Shown here in pieces: positions 16,590 through 25,700 of a stretch of DNA of 64,000 nucleotides; within the stretch, counting starts at the first letter, position 1, and the number at the start of each line of letters is the position of its first letter. Both the position numbers and the translations under genes were made by a program. The notes beneath the pieces were generated by a model. That model was given only the letters and a program-made list of their open reading frames with translations, was not told the origin of the DNA and did not search any database. The stretch is from an uncultured Verrucomicrobiales bacterium (lineage in GTDB: Bacteria > Verrucomicrobiota > Verrucomicrobiia > Verrucomicrobiales > DEV007). The DNA lies in contig CALAIY010000029.1 in NCBI GenBank assembly GCA_937922595.1, positions 29,751 through 93,750 on the forward strand, in the 5' to 3' direction.

Positions 16590-17822
16590 TTATGAAGGGG
16601 AGCCGGAGGCTGTGAGGTCGTCTACCGGGGTGATGCTACCGACCTGGACGCTGTGGAGAGATGCTGAATCGGAGGGGGATTTCGATCGTGATTTGTCGGC
16701 CTGCTTGATGAGTTCTTTGAGGAAACTGCGGCATGCGGGAATGACTTCTTCGGCAGGATGGGTGCTTTGATAAACTGCGTGAAGGGGCTCCATTGCATCG
16801 CGGACGGTGTGGCAGCCGTGAGCATCGGCTAGGGAGATGGCTCCGACTTGCGCGCTGGAGAGGATCTTTGTCCATTCGGGATCGAGGGCCTCAAGGTCTT
16901 GACTTGATCGCGGGAGGACTCCGTAGAGGCGACCACGTCCGAGGACGGCGTCACGTATTTTGGGGAGGCGGGCGGCTGCGAGTTCGGAGATTCCGCCGGT
17001 GGCTTTCAAAAATTCGAGCTTGGCCCATGCATAGAGGGCTTCGGCGCGCTCAGAGATTGGCGGTTTTGCGGATTTTTCGCTGGTGCGCTCTGATGTTTCC
17101 CAGCCATCGGCTAAGAACGCTTCGATTTTCGGGACGAGACCTCGGTGACGGAGGTTCGCAAGGAGGCCACCCTGGAGGTAGCAGTGGTCGAGCGCGGTGT
17201 GCATTCCTAAGATTGTACGGGGGGCGACCTTGCTGTAGGCGACGAGGTTGCCCCCGGCGATCATGGAGCCTGCTCCGATGGATGCGTAGGGACCGATTTC
17301 GCATTCCTCGCCAATGATTGCTCCGTCGCCAATGTAGACGGGAAATTTAAGTGTGGCGGATGGGTGGACGCTTGCGCCGCGACCAATTGCGAGGTCGATG
17401 CCATTTGCGGCTCCTTCGGGTGCTTTTGTGATGGCGGTATCGAGCCATGATCGCTCAAGCGCGAACCAGTGATCGAGGAGTTTCCAGCCATCGCTGGGGG
17501 CGATGCCAGAAGGGTTCCACCAAGGGAGGCCGGTCACGGGGAGGGCGCTGCGTACTCGGGGATCGGACGCGTTTTTGATCGGGATTACTTCCCATTCGAT
17601 GGGCCACAAGGTGGCTTCACTCATTGCTTTTCGGATCGCATCGGGGCGGTCCGCGACGAAGATTTGGAGGGTGAGTAGGCGTTGGTTTACCGCGTGATCA
17701 AGCCAATGGTAGATCAGCGGTTGATCGCCAATTTGCCAGAGGGCAAATGGCTTTGGAGAGGCCAATACAGTATCGACCTGCCCCCAATCAGGGAGAAGGA
17801 GCTGGAGAATTTTCTCGGACAT
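16590..17822 (-). CDS. Degenerate sugar nucleotidyltransferase with left-handed beta-helix domain
   Basis: A 410-residue protein. The N-terminal 120 residues have the shape of a sugar-1-phosphate nucleotidyltransferase (PFALWQIGDQPLIYHWLDHA), but the substrate-binding loop of the GxGTRL type is missing: the protein opens QLLLPDWGQVDTVLAS. Residues about 145-215 contain hexapeptide repeats (GRGASVHPSATLKFPVYIGD, IIGEECEIGPYASIGAGSMI) of a left-handed beta-helix. A helical C-terminal part follows. It sits 1 bp from the undecaprenyl-P sugar transferase start. It may supply or sense an activated sugar, or act as an acyltransferase-like scaffold; the nucleotidyltransferase half may be inactive. 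Fold confident, activity not. Confidence 0.65.
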   Translation of the reverse strand: MSEKILQLLLPDWGQVDTVLASPKPFALWQIGDQPLIYHWLDHAVNQRLLTLQIFVADRPDAIRKAMSEATLWPIEWEVIPIKNASDPRVRSALPVTGLPWWNPSGIAPSDGWKLLDHWFALERSWLDTAITKAPEGAANGIDLAIGRGASVHPSATLKFPVYIGDGAIIGEECEIGPYASIGAGSMIAGGNLVAYSKVAPRTILGMHTALDHCYLQGGLLANLRHRGLVPKIEAFLADGWETSERTSEKSAKPPISERAEALYAWAKLEFLKATGGISELAAARLPKIRDAVLGRGRLYGVLPRSSQDLEALDPEWTKILSSAQVGAISLADAHGCHTVRDAMEPLHAVYQSTHPAEEVIPACRSFLKELIKQADKSRSKSPSDSASLHSVQVGSITPVDDLTASGSPS

Positions 17823-17823
17823 T

Positions 17824-18549
17824 TTAGTATGCTCCGCGTCCGAGAAGGACAGCGGGGACGGTGGCGAATAGAATTTTTAGATCCTGCATGAGACTCTGCG
17901 AATAGATATATTGAAGATCGAGCCGCACTTGGCCTTCGAAGGGGATATCTGAGCGGCCGCCTACTTGCCAGAGGCATGTGATCCCTGGCTTCACTGAAAG
18001 CCGGCGCAGCTGGAACGCATTGTATTGGCTCACTTCTTTCCAGACGTGGGGACGCGGCCCGACAAGCGACATTTCTCCGAGCACGACATTCCAGAATTGT
18101 GGCATTTCATCGATCGAGAGCTTTCGAATGATTCCGCCAACCCGAGTGATGCGGGGATCACGTTTCATTTTGAAAGTGACGCCTTCTGCTCCGTGCTCGT
18201 TTTGGGCACGGAGTTTTTCCATGAGCTCATCTGCATTGGTGACCATTGATCGGATTTTCCAGCACCAGAACGTCTGCCCTCCTAGCCCGTAGCGAAGCTG
18301 TTTATAAAAAACCGGTCCACGGTCTTCGATTTTGATGCACAGCGCGACGAACCCAATTAGCGGCGAGAGCGCTGCGAGTGCTCCTAGCCCTCCAATGATA
18401 TCCACGGCGCGCTTGAGTGCTGCAGCTGATCCCACGGCGGACTTCCAAAGAAACCGTCGCATGATGTTCTGCCGTTTCCAACGGGAGACGACGCGTGGGT
18501 CTGATGCTCCGATCCAATGATCAGCTATTGTGATTTCATTCAGCGGCAT
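17824..18549 (-). CDS. Undecaprenyl-phosphate sugar phosphotransferase (bacterial sugar transferase family)
   Basis: A 241-residue monotopic enzyme of the WbaP/PglC-type catalytic domain. One membrane segment lies near residues 48-72 (DIIGGLGALAALSPLIGFVA). The catalytic domain has GPVFYKQLRYGLGG, the DPRITRVGGIIRKLSIDEMP core, WNVVLGEMSLVGPRP, and the terminal VKPGITCLWQVGGRS. It loads a sugar phosphate onto undecaprenyl phosphate to start a glycan. It lacks the multi-helix N-terminus seen in the second such enzyme at 34997. It opens the minus-strand run that includes the nucleotidyltransferase-like protein and the SpoIIE fusion. Confidence 0.9.
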   Translation of the reverse strand: MPLNEITIADHWIGASDPRVVSRWKRQNIMRRFLWKSAVGSAAALKRAVDIIGGLGALAALSPLIGFVALCIKIEDRGPVFYKQLRYGLGGQTFWCWKIRSMVTNADELMEKLRAQNEHGAEGVTFKMKRDPRITRVGGIIRKLSIDEMPQFWNVVLGEMSLVGPRPHVWKEVSQYNAFQLRRLSVKPGITCLWQVGGRSDIPFEGQVRLDLQYIYSQSLMQDLKILFATVPAVLLGRGAY

Positions 18550-18665
18550 ACGGGAAGGCGAACTCTAAAAGTTTTATGAAAAACGTGGATAAATTGAATA
18601 TTATGACTTAAGGTAAGCGAGTCGCGCTCTTGAGGCAATATTAATATCATAAAAACTATAACAAA

Positions 18666-18995
18666 ATGGTCGTCCAAGCTGATCTCAATGAAGGTCATGA
18701 TCTTTCTCTCGCCCTTGAAGCTAAAACTCTTGAGGCTGCGAATGTAAGCCAGTTCCTCTCCCAGCTCGAAGAGGCCGGTGGAGTTCCCTATCAGAGTGCT
18801 ATCATCGATCTTGGGAGCATCGAAATGATCGATTCCTCGGGAGTCGGAGCGCTTCTTCAGGTGCACAAGCGTCTCGGTGAAAGCTGTGGTCCAGTGGTTC
18901 TCAAGAATGTGGGCTCGGCGGTTGTGAGCGTTCTCGAGCTTCTTCGCCTCCATCGCGTTTTTGAGATCGAGGTGAGCCGCCCGGAGGGAGGCTAA
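18666..18995 (+). CDS. STAS-domain anti-sigma factor antagonist (SpoIIAA/RsbV-like)
   Basis: A 109-residue single STAS domain. It carries IIDLGSIEMIDSSGVGALLQ, in which DSSGVG is the phosphorylatable switch motif, then GPVVLKNVGSAVVSVLELLRL. Such proteins bind HATPase anti-sigma kinases unless phosphorylated. The likely partner is the HATPase-GAF-SpoIIE fusion at 14784-16577 on the other side of the sugar transferase genes. The gene is divergent from the sugar transferase, with 116 bp between, and precedes the MBOAT/AlgJ pair on the same strand. The start at 18666 fits the domain edge. Confidence 0.9.
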   Translation: MVVQADLNEGHDLSLALEAKTLEAANVSQFLSQLEEAGGVPYQSAIIDLGSIEMIDSSGVGALLQVHKRLGESCGPVVLKNVGSAVVSVLELLRLHRVFEIEVSRPEGG

Positions 18996-19072
18996 CTGTC
19001 GTCCTTGGGGGCTGTGCCCCGAGTTGGTTGCGTCGCCCGGCCATCTCGCGAGACTCCACGACCTGACAAATC

Positions 19073-20494
19073 GTGGTATTTTCCTCGCACATCTTTATAT
19101 TCTACTTTCTGCCGCTGGCGCTGCTGCTTTATTACGCAGCTCCGAAAGCGCTTCGGCACCCTGTGCTCACTGGGTTGAGCTATGTCTTTTACGGCTGGTG
19201 GAATCCGTGGTTCACGCTGCTGATGCTTTTTTCCACGGTGATTGATTACGCCTGCGGCAAACAGATTACTTCAGAAGGCGCGCCTCAATCCAAGCGGAAG
19301 CTTTTCATGTGGGTCTCCATTGGGGTGAACCTCGCCGTGCTCGCGTTTTTCAAATATGCAGCCTTCGGTGCCTCCACGGCAAGTGGTGTCATTTCATTTT
19401 TCGGCGGCGATCCTGTCGCTGTGCCGGCTTTTCTATCCCAGGTCGTGCTTCCGGTGGGGATCAGCTTTTATACCTTTCAATCGATGTCTTACAGCATCGA
19501 TCTCTACCGAGGCCACGCGGTGCCCGCGAAGTCTTTTGGGGATTTCGCCTGCTACGTCAGCCTGTTTCCCCAGCTAGTCGCCGGACCAATCGTGAGGTAT
19601 GGCAGCGTCGCGGATCAACTCCAAAACCGCCCGCACACCGTCGAGGGCTTCGCACTTGGACTCAGTCGTTTCAGCCTTGGCTTTGCCAAAAAGATCTTCT
19701 TGGCAAATCCGATGGGCGGCATCGCCGACGCGGCTTTCGCTGCCGGTGATGGCTCGCTCGGCACCGCTGCCGCTTGGTTTGGCGTTGCTGCATACGCCTT
19801 CCAGATTTACTTCGATTTCTCAGCCTACTCGGATATGGCAATCGGCCTTGGTCGTATGTTTGGCTTTCGTTTTCCGGAAAACTTCGATTCGCCCTACAAA
19901 TCTAAATCGATTACCGAATTTTGGCGCCGCTGGCACATCTCGCTCTCTAGTTTTCTCCGCGATTACCTCTACATTCCACTCGGTGGAAACCGCCTTTCCC
20001 ATGGCCGCACCTACGTCAATCTCATGACCGTCATGGTGATCGGCGGCCTCTGGCACGGAGCCTCCTGGAACTTCGTTTTGTGGGGCACCATCCATGGAGG
20101 CTGGCTCGCTTTCGAGCGCCTCATGGGGCGTGATAGCTTCTACGCCAAAGCCCCCACAATCGTCCGCACGGCGATTACCTTTCTCATCGTCCTCATCGCC
20201 TGGGTCTTTTTCCGTGCCGAAGACTTCACCGTCGCCAGCCGCTACCTGGGAGCCATGTTCGGCTGGGGAGGGGATGCTGCTACGGCTCCACTTCTCAGCG
20301 CCACACTATTTACCCCATACCGCCTCCTCACTTTCGGAATCAGCGCCATCGCCGCCTTCTTCCTTCCCAATACCCAAAAAATCCTCACCGTTCTCACCCC
20401 AGTAAACCTCTTCGGCTCCATCCTCCTCCTAGTCGCCAGCCTCGCCGTCCTCTTCTGGCAGGGATTCAACCCCTTCCTCTACTTCCAGTTCTAA
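19073..20494 (+). CDS. MBOAT family O-acyltransferase (AlgI-like)
   Basis: A 473-residue polytopic membrane protein. It opens with VFSSHIFIFYFLPLALLLYY, typical of the AlgI/DltB class, and reads from a GTG at 19073. The family core is present: LPVGISFYTFQSMSYSIDLYRG, FPQLVAGPIVRYG, YFDFSAYSDMAIGLGRMFGF, FWRRWHISLSSFLRDYLYIPLGGN, and the catalytic His in GGLWHGASWNFVLWG (H328). Such proteins move acyl groups across the membrane to an exported acceptor. The next gene is AlgJ/AlgX-like and starts 1 bp later, so the pair should O-acetylate an exported polysaccharide. The nearby sugar transferases suggest the acceptor is made here. Confidence 0.93.
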   Translation: MVFSSHIFIFYFLPLALLLYYAAPKALRHPVLTGLSYVFYGWWNPWFTLLMLFSTVIDYACGKQITSEGAPQSKRKLFMWVSIGVNLAVLAFFKYAAFGASTASGVISFFGGDPVAVPAFLSQVVLPVGISFYTFQSMSYSIDLYRGHAVPAKSFGDFACYVSLFPQLVAGPIVRYGSVADQLQNRPHTVEGFALGLSRFSLGFAKKIFLANPMGGIADAAFAAGDGSLGTAAAWFGVAAYAFQIYFDFSAYSDMAIGLGRMFGFRFPENFDSPYKSKSITEFWRRWHISLSSFLRDYLYIPLGGNRLSHGRTYVNLMTVMVIGGLWHGASWNFVLWGTIHGGWLAFERLMGRDSFYAKAPTIVRTAITFLIVLIAWVFFRAEDFTVASRYLGAMFGWGGDAATAPLLSATLFTPYRLLTFGISAIAAFFLPNTQKILTVLTPVNLFGSILLLVASLAVLFWQGFNPFLYFQF

Positions 20495-20495
20495 A

Positions 20496-22016
20496 ATGGC
20501 GATGAAAAACCCATATGAAGACGAAAAGGACCTCTCAGAGATTCGGGTAAGCCCCACCATCTGTTGGGCAGGGATTATCTTTTTTCTGCTCGTTTGCTGC
20601 GTCCCGCCGATTTTCCGGAATTTTACCGCTGAAAAAACGGCCGCCGTAATCTTCAAAAATAAGAGTAAACTCCCCTTCACCCAGCACCTGAGGGCAGCCG
20701 AAAAGACCATCGAAGACGCGCCCTTCACCATTCCCCCGCGTAAAGCGCTACAGAAGCTGGCCACCTCCATTCTTCAGGAAGGCAATTCGAAAACGATCAT
20801 CGGTAAAGGCGGCTTTCTATTCCTTCGCCCCGGCGTCGAAGCGCTTACTGGCACCGGTCCGATTCAGCCGCCACCTCTCGGTCCCGCCTCCGATCCCTCT
20901 CTTAAAAAAGCGCACGGCCCTGCTCCTGCGATCAAGCAATTCGCCGCAGATCTCAAAGAGCGCGGAATTCGACTCCTCCTCGTCCCCATTCCGATCAAGC
21001 CCACGATCTATCCCGAGAAAATAGCGGATCTCACCGCGCCGCTCACGCATCCGGATGCGGCAGCCTTTTACGCAGATCTCGACATCGAAATTCTCGACCT
21101 TACAGATGCTTTCATCGCCGCAAAGAATCACCGCCAAGTCTACCTTAAGCAAGATACTCACTGGACTCCGGAGACCATGCAGGTTGCAGCGAAAGTCGTA
21201 GCTGCCGAGCTTGCTGAATTTAAGGGGGATACAGAATACACTCTCACTTCCGTGAAACGAAGTCACATCGGCGACCTCGTAAAGAAGCTCGAGATTGAAG
21301 AACACTTTAAGGAAGAAGAAGTAACGCTTCAGGTAGTTTCAGGAAAAACTCGAGATACCAAATCTCCCATTCTTCTTCTGGGCGATAGCTTCGTAAATAT
21401 CTTCGGTGATCCCGCCATCGGCTTCGGCGATGGCAGCGAAGATCGCATCAACGCCGGCTTCGCCGAGCATCTTGCCGCCGCCCTCAAAAGGCCCATCGAT
21501 GTCATTGCGAAAAATGGTGATGCCTCCACCGGCGTTCGCCAAGATTTCGGAAAACGGCCGGACAATGAAGTCCGCGCAAAAAAAGCCGTCATCTGGTTGA
21601 TCGCTGCTCGCGATCTCTTCTATCCTCCGAAGCTAGCCGCAGAAAACAACGTCTCCTGGAGCAACGTTTCTTGGAGTTCCCACTCAAAAGAGGAAACGCA
21701 GGAAACTCCCGGAATCCTCACAATCGAAGCGACCCTAAAGCGCGCCGCCGCCTATGCCGATCCCAGCCAGGTCGTCTACCCAAGTAGCACCTACGAAACT
21801 GAGTGGGAAACCTCCGAGGGGGAAGTCTACCGCGTGAAATTATGGGCATTTAAAAAATCCAAAAGAGTCCCCACGGGAAAACTGGAAATTGGGAAGACTT
21901 ACCGGCTTAAACTAGTTCCCGAGGAAACCGTGCCAGCCGCTGCCAGCGCCCAAAGCGCCTCTCTCGAAGGTGATCCTTATTTCGGGGATACTTATTTTTC
22001 TGAGCTCGTAGAATGA
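20496..22016 (+). CDS. AlgJ/AlgX-like SGNH acetyltransferase-domain protein
   Basis: A 506-residue protein with an N-terminal membrane anchor (WAGIIFFLLVCCVPPIF, about 25-41), the rest being periplasmic. The AlgX/AlgJ SGNH-like fold is shown by GKGGFLFLRP, YLKQDTHWTPETM (the DxHW-type catalytic pair) and LLLGDSFVNIF (nucleophile Ser block). A long C-terminal part of beta-rich sequence follows. It is co-directional with the MBOAT gene at 1 bp distance; the two proteins act together in alginate-type acetylation. There is no evidence that the polymer is alginate. Confidence 0.87.
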   Translation: MAMKNPYEDEKDLSEIRVSPTICWAGIIFFLLVCCVPPIFRNFTAEKTAAVIFKNKSKLPFTQHLRAAEKTIEDAPFTIPPRKALQKLATSILQEGNSKTIIGKGGFLFLRPGVEALTGTGPIQPPPLGPASDPSLKKAHGPAPAIKQFAADLKERGIRLLLVPIPIKPTIYPEKIADLTAPLTHPDAAAFYADLDIEILDLTDAFIAAKNHRQVYLKQDTHWTPETMQVAAKVVAAELAEFKGDTEYTLTSVKRSHIGDLVKKLEIEEHFKEEEVTLQVVSGKTRDTKSPILLLGDSFVNIFGDPAIGFGDGSEDRINAGFAEHLAAALKRPIDVIAKNGDASTGVRQDFGKRPDNEVRAKKAVIWLIAARDLFYPPKLAAENNVSWSNVSWSSHSKEETQETPGILTIEATLKRAAAYADPSQVVYPSSTYETEWETSEGEVYRVKLWAFKKSKRVPTGKLEIGKTYRLKLVPEETVPAAASAQSASLEGDPYFGDTYFSELVE

Positions 22017-22252
22017 CGAAGGAATCCTCTTGAGTGAGAGTCTTACTCGGTGCCTTATTAGGGATAATACCACCGCGTAAAATACTCTGGTACAACGAGC
22101 TAACAAGAGGAGGCTGAGTGTCATCTAAAGGAAGTCCCAACTCTTCCACGTATTAAACACCCTCTCGGTAATGATATTGTGATTGCAAAATGTATAAGAA
22201 GAGGTTTACTGAATATTAACCCCTAATTCCCCAAACCCCCATCATCCTCTCG
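22017..22252. other. Low-GC intergenic stretch, no gene recognised
   Basis: This stretch holds no open frame that looks real on either strand. It begins the lower-GC block that runs to about 28.6 kb. Short frames broken by stops could be eroded coding sequence, but nothing is recognisable. Confidence 0.5.
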
Positions 22253-22700
22253 ATGAAACGCTCGATCTCATGGCTCTGCGTAATTTTTATGAGTTCACAA
22301 CTAGCGTCTTTCAATTTCATTTAAGAGTAGATGGATCACACGATGAACACTAGGTCCTTTGAGTTTACAGTACAAGTCGGGGGGCGGAGGAAATACCCCA
22401 GATTTCATTGTAAATGATGGCATTTAAGAAGGCGTAGCTGGCAGATTTCATTCACCTAGTTACTCGCTGGGCAACCAGCGATCTTTCCCAGATACAATCA
22501 GTAAAATCAGAGCTTCTATCCTGTTTCAACAGCAACGTGGGAGTTTTTTGCAGGGAGCGCGCTACATTTTAGAATATCATGACACGCTGGCCAAAGACCA
22601 AGAAAAACACGTAAGTAATCTGCTCGGCGAATCTGGTGCGAAAAAAACAACAACGCGACCACACTTTTTTGATCGAATCGAGGTGATGTTTATTAATTAA
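22253..22700 (+). pseudogene. Decayed gene of unknown function (signal peptide start plus C-terminal frame)
   Basis: An ATG at 22253 opens a 23-residue frame MKRSISWLCVIFMSSQLASF ending at TAA 22322, which looks like a signal peptide. In another frame a protein-like stretch runs from about 22340, is crossed by a TAA at 22425, and continues uninterrupted to TAA at 22698. The last 90 codons have a natural composition (EGVAGRFHSPSYSLGNQRSF, ILEYHDTLAKDQEKHVSNLL, PHFFDRIEVMFIN) and no start codon near their beginning. The simplest reading is one secreted-protein gene with a frameshift and a nonsense change. The family is not recognised. Confidence 0.45.
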
Positions 22701-22736
22701 CCTTGGTGCTGATTTTTTCATTTTAATTTATATTTT

Positions 22737-25700
22737 ATGCTACTGCCCTACCGTGCCGTGATGGCTGCAGGTGCAGCGCTTTTTGCTGCTGCGCCTGCTT
22801 CCTCTGCCTTCGATTCCATAGTTGTATTTAACGAGGTTCACTACAACCCGGGCACCGCAGCGATGGCGACCCCGGAGTTTGTCGAACTCTATAATCAAAA
22901 TGCCGTTAATATTGACATGAGTGGCTGGCGTTTGACTGGGGGGATTGATTATACATTTCCCGAGGGCACCGTGATCGACGGTCGCAGTTACGCTGTCGTT
23001 TCCATTGATCCAACGATGATATCTGGCGCTCTTGGTCCGTTTGTTGGAGCCCTGGCTAACGGAGGCGAAACCATTCGCTTACGAAATAACAACCGCCGTA
23101 TTATGGACGAGCTGAGCTACGATGATCGGGCTCCTTGGCCTGTTGGCGCTGATGGCTCAGGTGCCACATTGTCCAAAAAAGATCCAATGCGTTCTGGTGC
23201 CGTGCCAGAACATTGGACTCACAGCTTGGAAATCGGAGGAACGCCTGGGAATGTCAATTTCTTGGAAGACGTATTTGATGGAAGAATTGAAAATGTAGCT
23301 TTGGGGAAGACTGTGATCTCTGGCAGTAGTGCATACGACAATAAGGCGTTTAACGAGGTCTACAGCCCAACGGGAGACTTCCGAGCACAAAATGTTACCG
23401 ATGGTAGTGTAAGTGATGAATTCGGAGTGAATTATTGGCTGGGTTCTAATAACGATCCCAGCCAGGACTTCACCTTGGATCTTGGGCAGAGTTACAACAT
23501 CAGGCAAATTCGCTTACGAAATACGCATAATGCACAATTTAATGATCGAGGTACCCTTGGATTTCAAATTTTGGCATCAAATGTTGTAAACGCCTCGAAC
23601 CAGCTTTTTGACCCGCAGGCAATTTTGATCGGCTCTTTGTCCAATGTCGCGGGGCAAGATCCAATTCCTGCTGAAATTTACACCGCAGCGAATGGACTTA
23701 CTGAAATTACTGCTCGCTACCTTCGGTTCAACTCATTCTCGGCTATTAATAATGACGCTGGTCTCAATGAAATCGAAGTCTACACGACCCGTGATCCACA
23801 ATTGGGATTTTCTGGTGAATCTCAGCTTTGGATTAATGAAGTGGGAGGCACCGCAGGATCCAGTTTTTGGATTGAGTTGTTCAATGCAGGTGGAGGCGCT
23901 CTGGATCTAGAGGGCTATGTTCTCACCTTTGAAGACGCTGGTGAATATGTGTTTCCTGCGGGGCAAATCATCGCTGCCGGTGGCTGGCTGGTAGTTGATT
24001 CGGCCACATTGAATCTCGCTATGGCACCGACTGATGGTGAAAACTTATATCTCTACCAGCCCGGTAAAAATGAGCTGCGTGATGCTGTTCGCATTGATGA
24101 TTTAAGTATCGCGCGCGTACCTGATGGTAGTAAAAATATTTTTGGTGTTGGGGATCCTGCTGAGGTTAGCCAAGGAGCCGCGAACTCGGTCACGGTTCCG
24201 AATAGCATTGTTATCAACGAGATCATGTATAATCATCGGCCGCAATATGCCAATGTCGGTGATATACCTTCTACTCCTTACGTCGAAAATGAAGAGGAGT
24301 GGGTGGAGTTGCACAACCCTACTGCCGCAGCGGTAGATATCAGTGGATGGGAGCTTTACCGAGCGGTTGATTATGAATTTCCCGATGGAACCAGCATTCC
24401 GGCAGGTGGATACCTCGTTGTTCCTAAAGATCTCAGCGATTTTACTGCCAAGTTTCCAACTGTTACCGCAGTAGGAGGATACAGTGGCTCACTCTCAAAC
24501 CGTCGCGAACGTCTAATTCTTCGTGATACATTTAATAATCCTGTCGACGAAGTCGCCTACTTCGATGGCAAGCCTTGGCCATCGTCCGCCGATGGCGGCG
24601 GCTCTAGCATAGAGCTTCGCCACCCTGAGATTGATAACAGTATCCCTGCATCTTGGGCTGCGAGTGACAATTCTGCGACGTCGAGCTGGCAAACTTACGA
24701 ATACACACTCACGGCAGAGACTCCCACCTATAGCCCCTCTCAAAACGGCTTTCATGAGCTGCGCATCGGCCTTTTAGACGCGGGTGAGGTCTTGATTGAT
24801 GATGTTTCAGTGGTCGAAGACCCGAACGGCACAAACCTCGAGCTTATCGCGAATGGATCCTTTGCTAACGCGGCGGGCTGGCGCTTGCTGGGCACACATC
24901 AAGATTCTGAAGTTGTCTCGGATGCTGGTGATAGCGTGCTTAAAGTTGTTGCCGCTGATCGGTTCAACTATCTCAACAACCTCATCGAAGTAAACCTCAC
25001 GAACGGAGGGGCTTTACGCCCGGTTGTTAGCGGTCGGAGCTACAAGGTTAGCTTTCGTGCAAAATGGTTGTCGGGATCTCCTCAGTTTCGCTTCGAGCTG
25101 TATTACAACAAGCTAGCTAAACTTGTTGTACTTGACCAACCTGCCGCTCACGGAACTCCAGGTGCACAAAATTCCACTTACAGTGCAACACTTGGTCCTG
25201 ATCTTTCAGGATTGCTTCATAGTCCTCCCGTTCCCTCTGCTGGGGATCCGGTAGTTGTGAGTGTTGATGCTGCAGATCCAAACGGGCTTGGTTCACTTTC
25301 CTTGCGCTATTCGGTAAACGCAGGTGCATTTCAGAATGTCGCAATGAGTGTGGGGGCGGATGGACGCCATCAGGCTACTATTCCGGCTCAATCGGGTGGC
25401 TCGAAAGTGCAGTTTTATGTTCGTGCAATGGATGGATCTGGGAACGTCTCGTTCGCTCCGCCGCTTGGGCCGGATTCTCGTGCCATTGTCGAGTTTGATA
25501 ATGCGATCGGTGGGGGCACTAAGCAGTCAATCCGTATTAACATGCTCTCTTCAGATTCAAATGCACTTCACAGCCCAGACCTACTTTTAGACAATAAGCC
25601 GAAAGGCTGCACTATTATTGTAGATGAAGAGACCATTGCCTACGATGGAGCTATGCGTTTGCGGGGAAGTATGTTCAGTCGTCGAAATGCGAGCACAACA

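Noticed and set aside
18540..18953. A 137-residue minus-strand frame over the STAS gene
   Set aside because: The plus strand encodes a complete STAS domain with the DSSGVG motif; the opposite frame has no features.
19004..19023. Hairpin GGGGC-TGT-GCCCC between the STAS and MBOAT genes as a terminator
   Set aside because: The stem is 5 bp and no T-tract follows; it does not support a terminator call.
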